This document shows, one piece after another, positions 22,934 through 33,208 of a stretch of DNA of 56,478 nucleotides. Below the pieces are notes generated by a model, which searched no databases, had not been told where the DNA came from, and saw only the letters and a program-made list of their open reading frames with translations. The position numbers and the translations under genes are program-made. Every line of letters begins with the position of its first letter. The stretch's first letter is position 1. This DNA is from an uncultured Clostridia bacterium. Its GTDB lineage: Bacteria; Bacillota; Clostridia; TANB77; CAG-508. Location of the stretch: assembly GCA_948560265.1 (NCBI GenBank), contig CAOXTD010000008.1:22836-79313 (forward strand), read 5' to 3'.

Positions 22934-23989
22934 ATGGAAGAAGAAATGAAAAAGAAAACAGGAAAAACGACTAAAATTGTAATTAGTATTTTCAGTGTTC
23001 TACTATTGCTCGTCATAGCAATTGTGACATTAGGAAGTTGCTATATTAATGATAAATTAGCAAAAATTAATTATGTGGAACTTGATCAAAATAAGATACA
23101 AGTAAATCCAGAAGTATTAGTAAAAGCAGATGCATTAGAAACGTACAGAACGATTGCTTTATTTGGAATTGATGCAAGAGAGAATACTTATGATAAAGGA
23201 AATAGAAGTGATTGCATTATTTTGGCAATCTTAAATGAAAAGACCAAAGAAGTTAGTTTAGTATCTGTTTATAGAGATACTTACTTAAAAATGACAGACA
23301 TGTATTTAGACAAAGTAACACATGCCTATTCTTATGGCGGCCCAGAATTAGCGATTAGTACACTAAATACAAACTTAGATTTAGATATTAAAGAATTTGT
23401 AACAGTCAACTTTGATGTAGTAGTAGAAGCAGTAGATGCCCTAGGGGGAATTGAACTAGACATTACTGAAGAAGAAACAAAATATATCAATGGATATATT
23501 GGAGAAATCAATCATGTAACAAAACATTCCTCACCCAATATTACAATAGCAGGAAAACAACAAGTAGATGGTGTACAAGCTTTAGCATATTCTAGAATCC
23601 GTTATACAGCAGGTGGAGATTATAAAAGAACAGAAAGAATGAGAACTGTGATTGAAAAAATGCTTCAAAAAGCAAAAGGGTTAAGTGTAGCAGAGTTAAA
23701 TAAAATGGTAGACATTCTATTACCTAAAACTTATACAAACATTGAAGCACAAGAAATTTTAGCAATGATACCAGAACTTACAACTTATAAAATGAAACAC
23801 AATATTGGTTGGCCATATGAAACAAAAGGGGCAACTATTAATGGAATTTGGTATGGACCACCAATTACATTAGAAAGTAATGTAACAAGATTACACAAAG
23901 AAATTTATGGACAAGAAGATTATGAACCATCTAAAGCCGTAAAACAAATCAGTAACGAAATTGCCGAAAAGACAGGGTATACAAAATAA
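22934..23989 (+). CDS. LytR-CpsA-Psr (LCP) family glycopolymer ligase
   Basis: LCP enzymes move lipid-linked polymers (capsule, teichoic acids) onto peptidoglycan outside the cell. The 351-residue protein has an N-terminal signal anchor (about 13-36) and the LCP core. Motifs include ALFGIDARE, arginine-containing NRSDCIILAI and VSVYRDTYLKM, VTVNFDVVVEAVDALGGIELDI, and QALAYSRIRYTAGGDYKRTERM. AAAGGAGGG lies 12 nt before the ATG. It is directly downstream of the BY-kinase, so it probably attaches this cluster's polymer to the wall. Confidence 0.92.
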   Translation: MEEEMKKKTGKTTKIVISIFSVLLLLVIAIVTLGSCYINDKLAKINYVELDQNKIQVNPEVLVKADALETYRTIALFGIDARENTYDKGNRSDCIILAILNEKTKEVSLVSVYRDTYLKMTDMYLDKVTHAYSYGGPELAISTLNTNLDLDIKEFVTVNFDVVVEAVDALGGIELDITEEETKYINGYIGEINHVTKHSSPNITIAGKQQVDGVQALAYSRIRYTAGGDYKRTERMRTVIEKMLQKAKGLSVAELNKMVDILLPKTYTNIEAQEILAMIPELTTYKMKHNIGWPYETKGATINGIWYGPPITLESNVTRLHKEIYGQEDYEPSKAVKQISNEIAEKTGYTK

Positions 23990-24076
23990 ACATAAGGACA
24001 AGCATAATATAAAAAACCAAAGAAAACAAGAAACGAAAGAAGGAATAAATCAATATATAATGGAGGAAAACATATT

Positions 24077-24793
24077 ATGCAAAAAGTAGTAGCAGAAAAT
24101 GTAGATGGGATGCAAATGCAAGTACCAATGCGTACAGAATTAGTAGAATTAAAAGAGAGAAGTCTATTAAAAAAGGAGGACGTATATCAAGGTTTTAAAA
24201 GAACATCAGATGTTGTAATTTCAGCAATTGCGCTAGTAGCTTTATCACCAATTATGGCACTTACAGCAATTGCCGTAAAATTAGACTCCAAAGGACCAGC
24301 TTTTTTAGTACAAGAAAGAATTGGACAAGATGGTAAAATTTTTAAAATGTATAAATATCGTTCTATGGTAGTGGGAGCAGATGATATTCTAGAAAAATAT
24401 TTGGCAGAAAATGAAGAAGCAAGAAAAGAATATCAAACCTATAAAAAGTTAAAAGATGATCCAAGAGTAACCAAATTAGGAAAATTCATTAGAAAAACAA
24501 GTATTGATGAATTACCTCAATTAGTAAATGTTCTAATTGGAAATATGAGTTTAGTTGGACCAAGACCATATTTACCAAGAGAAAAAGATGACATGAAACA
24601 TTACTACAACTGTATTATTCAGTCAAAACCAGGAATTACTGGACTATGGCAAGTTTCAGGAAGAAGTGAAACAAGCTTTGATGAAAGATTAAGTTTAGAT
24701 TATACATATAACCAATCAAAGGGAATGAAATGTGATACTAAAATTTTAATACAAACAGCTTTTAAAGTTTTTAAAAGAGAAGGCGCAAGATAA
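24077..24793 (+). CDS. Polyprenyl-phosphate sugar-1-phosphate transferase (priming enzyme)
   Basis: This 238-residue enzyme starts the repeat unit by moving a sugar-1-phosphate from a UDP-sugar to undecaprenyl phosphate. One N-terminal membrane segment (about 47-68) is followed by the bacterial sugar transferase domain (PF02397): KYRSM, DDPRVTKLGKFIRKTSIDELPQ (shortened here to its key parts KLGKFIRKTSIDELPQL), VGPRPYL and KPGITGLWQVSGRS. The sugar (galactose, glucose or an amino sugar) cannot be told by eye. GGAGG precedes the ATG. Confidence 0.92.
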   Translation: MQKVVAENVDGMQMQVPMRTELVELKERSLLKKEDVYQGFKRTSDVVISAIALVALSPIMALTAIAVKLDSKGPAFLVQERIGQDGKIFKMYKYRSMVVGADDILEKYLAENEEARKEYQTYKKLKDDPRVTKLGKFIRKTSIDELPQLVNVLIGNMSLVGPRPYLPREKDDMKHYYNCIIQSKPGITGLWQVSGRSETSFDERLSLDYTYNQSKGMKCDTKILIQTAFKVFKREGAR

Positions 24794-24828
24794 AAGACAT
24801 AAAAACACATTTAGGAGGAAACTAGGTT

Positions 24829-25971
24829 ATGGAAAATATGGAACAAGAACCTATTAGAATTGCACAAGTTATTGGAAAATGGGTTGGCGGTGGAGTAGAA
24901 GCGGTTGTTATGAACTACTACCGCTACATTGACAAAAGTAAGATACAATTTGATTTTATTTGTGATGAAGATTCTACAAATATACCTTATGAAGAAATAG
25001 AAAAATTAGGTGGAAAAGTGATTTTAATTCCACCTTATCAAAAGTTATTTAGATATCATAAAGAATTAAAGAGAATTTTAAAAGAAGGAAATTATAAAAT
25101 TGTGCATTCACACATAAACACATTATCTGTGTTTAGTTTGTTTGCTGCTAAATGTGCTAAAGTTCCAGTGCGTATTGCGCATTCTCATAGTACCACCAAT
25201 AAAAAAGAAAAAAAGAAAAATTTAATGAAGCAAGTATTGAAGCCATTTTCAAAGCTATTTGCAACAGACTATATGTGCTGTTCAGAATTAGCGGGAAGAT
25301 GGCTATTTGGCGATAAATTGTATGATGAAGGAAAAATTTATTTATTAAATAATGCAATAGACTTGCATAAATTTGAATATAATGAGAAAATAAGAGAAGA
25401 AGTAAGAAAAGAATTGAATATTGATGAAAAAACTTTTGTTATGGGGCATATTGGAAGATTTGTAACAGTTAAAAATCATAAGTTCTTATTAGAAGTATTT
25501 CATGCAATATACAAAGAAAATAAAAATAGCATTTTATTGCTTGCAGGACAAGGACCATTAAAAGAAAAAATAGAACAAAAAGTAAAAGAAATGAATTTAG
25601 ATAAAGCAGTGCAGTTTTTAGGTCAAAGAAGTGATGCTAACAGGTTATACCAAGCAATGGATGTATTTGTACTTCCAAGCTTATATGAAGGTTTGCCAGT
25701 TGTTGGAGTAGAAGCACAAGCTGCCGGACTTTTATGTGTACTTTCAGATGATATGACAAAAGAAACAAAGGTATTAGAAACAACTACATTTTTATCATTA
25801 AATGAAGGAGCAAAAAAATGGGCAGACATCATAGGCAGTGCAACGAAGCAGTTTGAAAGAAAAAATATGCTAAATGAAATGGTACAAAAGGGATTTTATA
25901 TACAAAAGGAAGTAAAAAAATTAGAAGAAATTTATAGAAAATTAGACACAAATGATAGAAAGGATAAATAA
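24829..25971 (+). CDS. Glycosyltransferase family 4 (GT4) protein
   Basis: This 380-residue cytoplasmic GT-B enzyme of the capsule cluster has an N-terminal acceptor domain beginning IAQVIGKWVGGGVEAVVMNY. The C-terminal nucleotide-sugar domain carries FVMGHIGRFVTVKNHKFLLE, LLLAGQGPLKEKIE and the EX7E-type region LPSLYEGLPVVGVEAQAAGL. It retains nucleotide-sugar binding motifs but the donor and linkage are unknown. AGGAGG precedes the ATG; its stop overlaps the next start (TAATG). Confidence 0.9.
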   Translation: MENMEQEPIRIAQVIGKWVGGGVEAVVMNYYRYIDKSKIQFDFICDEDSTNIPYEEIEKLGGKVILIPPYQKLFRYHKELKRILKEGNYKIVHSHINTLSVFSLFAAKCAKVPVRIAHSHSTTNKKEKKKNLMKQVLKPFSKLFATDYMCCSELAGRWLFGDKLYDEGKIYLLNNAIDLHKFEYNEKIREEVRKELNIDEKTFVMGHIGRFVTVKNHKFLLEVFHAIYKENKNSILLLAGQGPLKEKIEQKVKEMNLDKAVQFLGQRSDANRLYQAMDVFVLPSLYEGLPVVGVEAQAAGLLCVLSDDMTKETKVLETTTFLSLNEGAKKWADIIGSATKQFERKNMLNEMVQKGFYIQKEVKKLEEIYRKLDTNDRKDK

Positions 25972-27077
25972 TGAAGATAAAATTCAATCTTAGATTTATA
26001 ATTGTTTTTTTACTTGTTATATTTAAGTATTTAAAAATGCAAAATTTTATTAGCAATACAATAAGCAATTGTATTCTATTAGCTACATTATTTATTGTTT
26101 TAATATGGCTAGGTTCTAAAGGGAAAATCAAGAATATCAATACCAACTATTTTCTGGTTTTAGCATTGATGGCGGTAGTACAAATTGTACTATTAAAAGA
26201 TGTTGATATTCTTATTTTATTGATGCTAGGAATTCTTTTTACTGAGGATAAAAACTATATAAAGAATATTATTAAGTATTTTTTAATTTCACTAGTAATA
26301 GTATTTATAGCAACGATTATTTTATACCAATGTGGAATTTTAGAGTCAGCATATTTAAGTAGAATTATTGATGGCGTAAGAGTTCAAAGGAATTCATTAG
26401 GTTTTGCACATCCGAATGAAACTTTTTGCTATTTCTTTATGATTTTATTAGGCTTCTATTATTTTAGTAAAAACAAAAAGTTATTTTGGTTTTTAGCATT
26501 AATTGCTTCTTATGTACTATATAAAATAACATTATGTAGAACGGGATTTTTGTGTATTTTTGTATTCTTAGCAATTGATGTTTTATATCGTTCAAAAATC
26601 AAAATTAATAAATACTTTTTTGCACTTGGTACAGTTTTAACTCTTTTATTAGGAGTTTTTGGTGCTAATATGAATAGCCCTTTAAACGAAGCTTTAAGTT
26701 ACAGACCATATTATGCTCATGCAACAATGGAAAATGGATTGATTTTTAATGTGTTAGGAAATAATTTAAGTAAAATTCAAACAAATACAAACTTTAACAA
26801 CATTGACAATGTCTATTTACATATCATTTTATCATCAGGTTTGGTGTTCTATGTCTATTATTTTTGGATGTATTGGAAATCAGGAGAAAAGCTGGAAGTA
26901 GACAGGAGACTAACTAAAATATTTATTATGACACTGATTTATGGCTGCTGTGAGAGTCACTTAATCAATCCAGGACTAAACTTTGTACTAGCTATTCAAG
27001 TGTGCACTTTACTTATCAAGGAGAAGCCACAAGAAGAGATAGCAGAAAAGCAAGCCATTGAACTATGCCAAGAATAA
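25971..27077 (+). CDS. Wzy-like O-antigen/capsule polymerase
   Basis: This 368-residue protein has about 10 membrane segments and a large extracytoplasmic loop, the usual topology of Wzy polymerases, which are poorly conserved in sequence. Motif-like pieces are RVQRNSLGFAHPNETFCYFF and TLCRTGFLCIF, both typical of this family. The position among glycosyltransferases and upstream of LicD and Wzx supports the role of joining repeat units outside the membrane. The start overlaps the previous gene by one base. Confidence 0.8.
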   Translation: MKIKFNLRFIIVFLLVIFKYLKMQNFISNTISNCILLATLFIVLIWLGSKGKIKNINTNYFLVLALMAVVQIVLLKDVDILILLMLGILFTEDKNYIKNIIKYFLISLVIVFIATIILYQCGILESAYLSRIIDGVRVQRNSLGFAHPNETFCYFFMILLGFYYFSKNKKLFWFLALIASYVLYKITLCRTGFLCIFVFLAIDVLYRSKIKINKYFFALGTVLTLLLGVFGANMNSPLNEALSYRPYYAHATMENGLIFNVLGNNLSKIQTNTNFNNIDNVYLHIILSSGLVFYVYYFWMYWKSGEKLEVDRRLTKIFIMTLIYGCCESHLINPGLNFVLAIQVCTLLIKEKPQEEIAEKQAIELCQE

Positions 27078-27088
27078 GGAGAAAACGA

Positions 27089-28135
27089 ATGAAAATAGCA
27101 CATATTATCAATTCCAATAGTTATTCGGGTCTAGAAAATGTTGTGTGCAATATCATAGATAATTTCAAAAAAGAGCACAAAGATTTTGAAATGATCTATG
27201 TAACACAAGATGGACCAATTGTAAAAATATTGCAAGATAAGAATATTAATTACTATGTGATAGAAAAAATGAACAAAAAAAGTATCAGAAAGTTTATTGA
27301 ACAGTGGAAACCAGATATACTACAAGCACATGACTACACTGCTAGTGTAATATGTGCATTAACAGCTAAAAAATTACCAATTATTAATCACTTGCACAAT
27401 AACGCACCTTGGATAAAAAGGCTTTGTCCTTATTCTATTTCTTATCTATATGCAGGAAGAAAGGCAAAGAAAATATTAACGGTATCTAATTCGATACAAG
27501 AAGAATACATTTTTTCTAATGCAATAAAAGATAAAATTGAAGTGATTGGAAATCCAGTTAGCAAAAATAAAATATTAGAGAAAGTAGAAGAAAGTGATTA
27601 CCAGAAAAAATATGATATTTGTTGTGTAGGAAGACTAACAGAAGCGAAAAATCCAAAAATGTTTTTAGAGGTTGTTAGCAAAGTTAAAAAAGAGAGGAAA
27701 GATATAAAGGCTGTATGGGTAGGAAATGGAGAGTTATATAAAGAAATGATTTCCTATAGGGACAAGCTAGAACTTACAGGAAATGTGGAGTTTGTAGGAT
27801 TTCAAGAAAATCCATATACCTATATGGCAAAATCAAAAATGTTCGTCTTAACATCAAAATGGGAAGGATACGGTTTAGTTGCTTTTGAGGCATTAAGTTT
27901 AGGACTACCATGTATTGTCTCAAAAGTAGGAGGACTTGTCAACATTGTAGATGATTCCTGTGGCAAACTATGTGCAACAGAAGAGGAATTTACAAAACAA
28001 ATATTAAAAGTTTTGACAGATAGTGACGAGTATGAAAGATTATCAAAGAATGCTAGTGAAAAAGCAGAGAAGTTAGATAATACACAAGGATATATAAAAA
28101 AAATGTATGACTTATACCAAGAAATAGGAGAATAA
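27089..28135 (+). CDS. Glycosyltransferase family 4 protein
   Basis: This 348-residue GT-B enzyme begins at ATG 27089 (MKIAHIINSNSYSGLENVV). That ATG has AAGGAG 7 nt upstream, while the earlier in-frame ATG at 27065 lies inside the previous gene without an SD site. Donor-domain motifs: CVGRLTEAKNPKMFLEVV, AVWVGNGELYKEM, LTSKWEGYGLVAFEALSLGL. It probably adds a repeat-unit sugar; the donor is unknown. It sits 2 nt from the next gene. Confidence 0.9.
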   Translation: MKIAHIINSNSYSGLENVVCNIIDNFKKEHKDFEMIYVTQDGPIVKILQDKNINYYVIEKMNKKSIRKFIEQWKPDILQAHDYTASVICALTAKKLPIINHLHNNAPWIKRLCPYSISYLYAGRKAKKILTVSNSIQEEYIFSNAIKDKIEVIGNPVSKNKILEKVEESDYQKKYDICCVGRLTEAKNPKMFLEVVSKVKKERKDIKAVWVGNGELYKEMISYRDKLELTGNVEFVGFQENPYTYMAKSKMFVLTSKWEGYGLVAFEALSLGLPCIVSKVGGLVNIVDDSCGKLCATEEEFTKQILKVLTDSDEYERLSKNASEKAEKLDNTQGYIKKMYDLYQEIGE

Positions 28136-28136
28136 T

Positions 28137-29255
28137 ATGTCTTGCATAAAAGTGCTACATATTGGCTTTTCAGCTAATATGGGAGGAATAGAAAAATATT
28201 TAATTAACATATATAGAAAAATCAATAAAGAAGAAATTCAAATGGATTTTCTAATTTTAGGAGAGCAAAAACCATGCTTTTATGAAGAAATAAAAGAAAA
28301 TACATTCTTTATAAAAGATAGAAAAGAAAATTATTTTGCCTTCAAAAAGCAGTTAAAGGAGTTTTTACAAAAAAGTAATTATGACTTTATTCATATCCAC
28401 TTAATGAGTTTTAGCCTTTTTGAACCAATTATTTATGCTAAAAAATATACCAACGCTAACATTATTTTACATTCACACATAGCAGATAATAAGATAGTTT
28501 CGAAAAAGACAAAACTACTAAGTTGGATAGGAGAAAGATTTGTAAAAAGCAATACCTCTTTTCTAAAATTAGCTTGCTCTAGTGATGCTGGAAAAGATAT
28601 GTTTCAAAATTTTAAAAATAAAGAATTTAAAGTTTGCAATAATGGAATTAAAATAGACGAATTTTTCTACAATGAGTTATCAAGAGAGAAGATAAGAAAA
28701 AATCTCAATATCAAAGATGATGAATTTGCTATTGGAAATGTAGGAAGATTTGTAGAACAAAAAAATCATATCTTTTTAGCCAAAATTTATGAGGAGATTA
28801 CCAAATTAAATCCAAAAACGAAATTAGTGTTAATTGGTAATGGTCCGTTAAGAGACGAAGTGAAAAGATATATGAAAGATAAGAAAATAGAAAACAATGT
28901 GATATACTTAGACTATGTAAATAACGTTAATGAATATATGAGTGCATTTGATAGTTTTTTATTTCCATCTTTATTTGAAGGGCTAGGAATTGTACTAATA
29001 GAAGCACAAGCATCTGGTCTAAATTGTATTATTACAGATAGTTTGCCAGAAGAAGTAAATTGTTCTAAAAGAATTAAAAGACTTAGTTTAAAAGACAATA
29101 CCATTCAAGAATGGGCACAAGCAACACTAGAAAAATCAATTCATAGAGAAGAAGTAAAAGACAATGAAAAACTAAATGGATTTGATATAGATAATACAGT
29201 AAATGAGTTAGTAGAATTTTATAAAAGGAATACAAGAGAGGATTCAAAACAGTGA
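28137..29255 (+). CDS. Glycosyltransferase family 4 protein
   Basis: This is the third GT4 enzyme of the cluster, 372 residues. The N-terminal acceptor domain starts IKVLHIGFSANMGGIEKYLI. The donor domain has FAIGNVGRFVEQKNHIFLAK, LVLIGNGPLRDEVK and LFPSLFEGLGIVLIEAQASG. It is closest in pattern to the GT4 at 24829, so the two may be paralogues. AGGAG precedes the ATG; its TGA overlaps the GTG start of the LicD gene. Confidence 0.9.
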   Translation: MSCIKVLHIGFSANMGGIEKYLINIYRKINKEEIQMDFLILGEQKPCFYEEIKENTFFIKDRKENYFAFKKQLKEFLQKSNYDFIHIHLMSFSLFEPIIYAKKYTNANIILHSHIADNKIVSKKTKLLSWIGERFVKSNTSFLKLACSSDAGKDMFQNFKNKEFKVCNNGIKIDEFFYNELSREKIRKNLNIKDDEFAIGNVGRFVEQKNHIFLAKIYEEITKLNPKTKLVLIGNGPLRDEVKRYMKDKKIENNVIYLDYVNNVNEYMSAFDSFLFPSLFEGLGIVLIEAQASGLNCIITDSLPEEVNCSKRIKRLSLKDNTIQEWAQATLEKSIHREEVKDNEKLNGFDIDNTVNELVEFYKRNTREDSKQ

Positions 29256-30064
29256 GAAAGATAGAGGGAAAAGAGCTAAGAGAAATACAAATAGATATTT
29301 TGAAATACATTGATATGATTTGTAGAGAAAATCATATTGAGTATTTTCTAATAGGAGGTTCATTAATTGGTGCAGTTCGCCATAATGGTTTTATACCATG
29401 GGATGATGATATCGATATTGCACTAACAAGGGATAATTATGAAAAATTAGTGAATATTTTAAATCAGAATAAAGATAGTGAGTATTTGCTATTAGACCAT
29501 TCAAAACAAAAAGACTATTTTTACCCATTTGCCAAGTTAGTCAATACGAAAACAGTTATGAGAGAAAATAACTTTAAATCAATTGAGAATTATGGAGTGC
29601 ATGTAGATGTATTTTGCTATACAGGATTGCCAAATCAAGCAAGGGAGAGGAAAAAGTTTTGTAAAAAAATAAAAAGTAATCAAAGACTGATTTTTTATCA
29701 CAATTTAAAGAAGATACCAGAACGAAACATAATGAAAAAGATAATAAAACAGATAATACGATATTATACAAATTTCATTGGATTAGAAAGAATCTTGGAA
29801 AAAAATAGAAGATTAAATAACCAATATAATATTAAAGAGTCAAAATATGCTATTAGTAATTGGCCAGTTTATTTAATAGAACATGAAATACAAGAAACGA
29901 AAAACTTAAGAGGAATAGAAAATCACCAGTTTGAAAATTTAACAGTAGAAATTCCAAAAAATTATGATATGATATTAAAAACTACTTTTGGTGATTATAT
30001 GACACCACCGCCACCAGAAAAAAGAGTGGCTAGGCATGATATAGAGGCCTATTGGAAAGATTAA
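29252..30064 (+). CDS. LicD-family phosphotransferase
   Basis: LicD proteins transfer phosphocholine, ribitol phosphate or similar phosphodiester groups onto surface glycans. The 270-residue protein has the nucleotidyltransferase-like signature FLIGGSLIGAVRHNG followed by FIPWDDDIDIALTR, where the acidic residues bind metal. No choline uptake or activation genes (licABC) are nearby, so the donor group is unknown. The start is GTG 29252, overlapping the previous stop. Confidence 0.92.
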   Translation: MRKIEGKELREIQIDILKYIDMICRENHIEYFLIGGSLIGAVRHNGFIPWDDDIDIALTRDNYEKLVNILNQNKDSEYLLLDHSKQKDYFYPFAKLVNTKTVMRENNFKSIENYGVHVDVFCYTGLPNQARERKKFCKKIKSNQRLIFYHNLKKIPERNIMKKIIKQIIRYYTNFIGLERILEKNRRLNNQYNIKESKYAISNWPVYLIEHEIQETKNLRGIENHQFENLTVEIPKNYDMILKTTFGDYMTPPPPEKRVARHDIEAYWKD

Positions 30065-30088
30065 GATAGAAAGAGGTGAAAGTGGAAA

Positions 30089-31609
30089 ATGAGAAAGAAG
30101 AATTCAATATTTAACATGTTAGGCTCTTTGGGTTCTTATCTATTTGCCACGATATTTACCTTTATTACACAAGCATGCATTGTTAGAATTTTAGGAATAG
30201 AGTATAGTGGAGTCAATGGTTTATTTACCAATATTTTAACAATGTTATCAGTAGCAGAGTTAGGAATAGGGACTACCATTATATTTAAACTATACAAACC
30301 AATTGCAGAAGATAACAAAGAAGAAATAAAATCGTGGATGAATTTTTATAAAATTTGTTATAGATGTGTAGCACTAGTTATTACAATTATAGGTGTAATC
30401 ATTATTCCAATAGTTCCAACAATTGTAGGAAAAGTTGCTATTCCAGAAAGTATTATCTTTTTATATTTAATATCGTTATTGGATACGATTCTTTCTTATG
30501 TTATGACTTACAAGCGTTCATTACTATATGCTGACCAAAAGAATTATATTGTCAACATTGTACACATGGGATATACCATTTTCATGAATATCACACAAAT
30601 TATCTTACTTGCTATATTTAAAAACTATGTGGTATTTTTAGCTATCAAATTAGTCTATCGACTATTAGAAAATGTTATCATTAACATATATGTTAACAAA
30701 CATTATCCATATATCAATGAGCCAGCCAAGAAACTAGAAAGCAAAGAAAGAAAAGATGTTATCAATAGAATTAAAGCAATCTTCTTACAAAAGATTTCCT
30801 TTGTTATCAATAAAGGAATAGACAATATTGTATTATCTATATTCTTAGGAATTACAGTTGTTGGATATTATACTAACTATAATATGATTGTAAGTGCAAT
30901 TACAACGATTATCTATCAAATTCTTTCAAGTCTAACAGCTAGTGTAGGAAATTTATTAACAGAAAACAACACGGAAAAAAGTTATGATATTTACAAAAAG
31001 ATCAATATGCTAAATTCCTTCATTACAGGAATATTTATCGTAGGATTTACTTGTGCAATTCAACCATTTATTACTTTATGGGTGGGAAAGGAATATCTAT
31101 TATCTAACTTTACCATTTGGATTTTTGCTTTTTATATTTACTCAGATAGTATTAGAAGAGCAATTACCATGTATAAAGAAGCAGCAGGCATTTGCAAAGA
31201 AGACCAATTTATGTATGTGATTATGGCGATGATCAACTTAGTTACTTCTATTATTTTATGTAAGATAATTGGGGTGGCAGGAGTCATACTAGGAACGGCG
31301 ATGAGTTATCTATTCTTAATTATATATAGTTATCCAAAGTATATTTATAAGCCAATTTTTCATAAATCATATCGAGAATATTATCGAGAAAATGTAAAAT
31401 ACTTTGTTTATATTGTCATAGCGACAGTTCTTTCTGCCGTCATATGTAATACAATCACAATAGGTAGTAGTTTATGGCAATTTATATGTAATGGTGTTAT
31501 AGCTGTAAGCATTGCCATGATATTATTTATTATCTTATTTGGCAGAAGTAAAGAATTTAGATATTACATAGAAATGCTAAAAGAGGTAAAAGCTAGAATA
31601 ATAAAATAA
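30089..31609 (+). CDS. Wzx-type oligosaccharide flippase
   Basis: This 506-residue polytopic protein has about 12-14 membrane segments and starts NMLGSLGSYLFATIFTFITQ. It belongs to the polysaccharide transport (PST) branch of the MOP superfamily. In Wzx/Wzy pathways it flips the undecaprenyl-linked repeat unit to the outer face. The combination with the priming transferase, Wzy-like polymerase and Wzz/BY-kinase in one operon supports this role. AGAGGTGA precedes the ATG. Confidence 0.9.
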   Translation: MRKKNSIFNMLGSLGSYLFATIFTFITQACIVRILGIEYSGVNGLFTNILTMLSVAELGIGTTIIFKLYKPIAEDNKEEIKSWMNFYKICYRCVALVITIIGVIIIPIVPTIVGKVAIPESIIFLYLISLLDTILSYVMTYKRSLLYADQKNYIVNIVHMGYTIFMNITQIILLAIFKNYVVFLAIKLVYRLLENVIINIYVNKHYPYINEPAKKLESKERKDVINRIKAIFLQKISFVINKGIDNIVLSIFLGITVVGYYTNYNMIVSAITTIIYQILSSLTASVGNLLTENNTEKSYDIYKKINMLNSFITGIFIVGFTCAIQPFITLWVGKEYLLSNFTIWIFAFYIYSDSIRRAITMYKEAAGICKEDQFMYVIMAMINLVTSIILCKIIGVAGVILGTAMSYLFLIIYSYPKYIYKPIFHKSYREYYRENVKYFVYIVIATVLSAVICNTITIGSSLWQFICNGVIAVSIAMILFIILFGRSKEFRYYIEMLKEVKARIIK

Positions 31610-31634
31610 GTAAGGAAAAAGGAATTAGAGAAAC

Positions 31635-32342
31635 ATGGAAGAAGAAATTGATTTAAAAGAATTATTTAATGTATTTTGGAAAAAGAAAGCGATTATTATA
31701 TTAGTAACTATTCTTTTTGCAATCATAGGAGTAGGATACACAAAATATTTAGTAACTCCTAAATATCAATCTGCCACAACATTATTGTTAGCGCAGAACA
31801 ATTCGCAGGAAACAGAAGATAAGCTAAATGAAATTACGCAAACAGATATCACCTTAAATCAGACATTGGTTTCTACTTATAGTGTACTGATAAAAAGTAA
31901 AACAGTAATTGATCAGGCTTTACAAAATTTGAGTATGACCAATATGAAAACAGAGGAAGTAGAAAAAGATATTACAGTAAAAGCTGTAAAAGATACACAG
32001 GTAATAGAAATTACTTATGTCAATGAAGATCCAAGAATAGCCTATTTAATTACCACAGAACTTGCGAATGTATTTAGTGAAAAAGTAGTGGAAATCTATA
32101 ATATCAATAACGTATATATTGTTGACAAAGCAGAACTTGCAACAGAACCATATAATGTAAATCATATTAAGGATATTCTAATTTTTGCGATTGGTGGTTT
32201 TGGACTTTCTTGTGCAATCATCTTTGTTTTCAGTTTATTTGATACCACTGTAAAAACTGGAGAAGATGTGGAAAAGAAAACAGGACTAGCAGTTCTTGCA
32301 CAAGTACCAGCTGTAAAGTTAGGAGGTAAAGAAGATGAATAA
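31635..32342 (+). CDS. CpsC/CapA-type chain-length regulator (Wzz domain, kinase activator)
   Basis: This 235-residue membrane protein has two membrane segments (about 18-38 and 178-198) and an extracellular Wzz domain. Its core resembles the N-terminal part of the 964-residue kinase at 20036 (shared patterns TDITLNQTL, STYSVLIKSKTV, KDTQVIEI, ATEPYNVNHIKDIL), so they are paralogues. In Gram-positives it activates the partner kinase CpsD. It overlaps the next gene by 8 nt. Confidence 0.9.
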   Translation: MEEEIDLKELFNVFWKKKAIIILVTILFAIIGVGYTKYLVTPKYQSATTLLLAQNNSQETEDKLNEITQTDITLNQTLVSTYSVLIKSKTVIDQALQNLSMTNMKTEEVEKDITVKAVKDTQVIEITYVNEDPRIAYLITTELANVFSEKVVEIYNINNVYIVDKAELATEPYNVNHIKDILIFAIGGFGLSCAIIFVFSLFDTTVKTGEDVEKKTGLAVLAQVPAVKLGGKEDE

Positions 32343-33192
32343 TGAACTAATTACACATAGAGATCCGAAATCTCCTATTTCTGAGGTTTTTAAAACCTTA
32401 AGAACGAACTTACAATTTATGAAACATAAAGATGACGCTATTTCTTTATTAGTAACAAGTACTATGCCAGGAGAAGGCAAAACATGGATTACTTCTAACC
32501 TAGGAATTGCCTTTGCACAATCAGATAAAAAAGTAGTTATCATTGACTCTGACATGAGAAAAGGAAGATTGCATAATGTTTTTGAAACAAAGATATTCCC
32601 AGGGCTTTCTAACTACCTAGCAGAAGACAAAAAGTCAATCAAAGACTATTTAATCAAAACAGAAGTAAAAAATTTATGGATTATTCCTGCAGGAAATGTG
32701 CCACCAAACCCATCTGAGTTATTATCAACGGAAAGAATGCTACAAGGGTTAGAGGAATTAAAAAGAACGTTTGATGTTGTGTTATTTGACTCAACACCTT
32801 GTATGTTAGTAACAGATGCGGTTATCATTTCTAGAATTGTAGATGCTACTATAATAGTAAGTTCTCATAAATTAACTAAAATGGAGAACTTAAAAACTGT
32901 GCAAAAAAATATTGAAAATGTAGGTGGAAAAATAGCAGGGGTCATTATCAACAGAATACCTGTATCACTTAAAAAGTATAAAAGTAAGTATTACTATTAT
33001 GGAGAAAGAAGCAAGACCGAAGGAGGAGAGCATACTTCACGAAATAATAATCAAGATGAAGAAAACAATTCTAGTCGCATTCACCAAGAAGAAGTGACTT
33101 ATGTAGAAGTTGATGAAACAGCTTCTGAAGGCAAGCAAGAACAAGATGACATCATAAACCAAATTGACCAATATTTAGATGATAATAAATAA
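32335..33192 (+). CDS. CpsD-type tyrosine-protein kinase
   Basis: This 285-residue BY-kinase has canonical Walker A TMPGEGKTW, Walker A' VVIIDSDMRKGRLH and Walker B DVVLFDSTPC. A C-terminal tyrosine cluster YKSKYYYYGERS is the autophosphorylation site, followed by a polar tail. With CpsC (31635) and the phosphatase CpsB (33209) it forms the standard CpsBCD control loop. It is translationally coupled to cpsC. A second, fused kinase exists at 20036. Confidence 0.93.
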   Translation: MNNELITHRDPKSPISEVFKTLRTNLQFMKHKDDAISLLVTSTMPGEGKTWITSNLGIAFAQSDKKVVIIDSDMRKGRLHNVFETKIFPGLSNYLAEDKKSIKDYLIKTEVKNLWIIPAGNVPPNPSELLSTERMLQGLEELKRTFDVVLFDSTPCMLVTDAVIISRIVDATIIVSSHKLTKMENLKTVQKNIENVGGKIAGVIINRIPVSLKKYKSKYYYYGERSKTEGGEHTSRNNNQDEENNSSRIHQEEVTYVEVDETASEGKQEQDDIINQIDQYLDDNK

Positions 33193-33208
33193 GGAAGAAG
33201 GCTAAAAA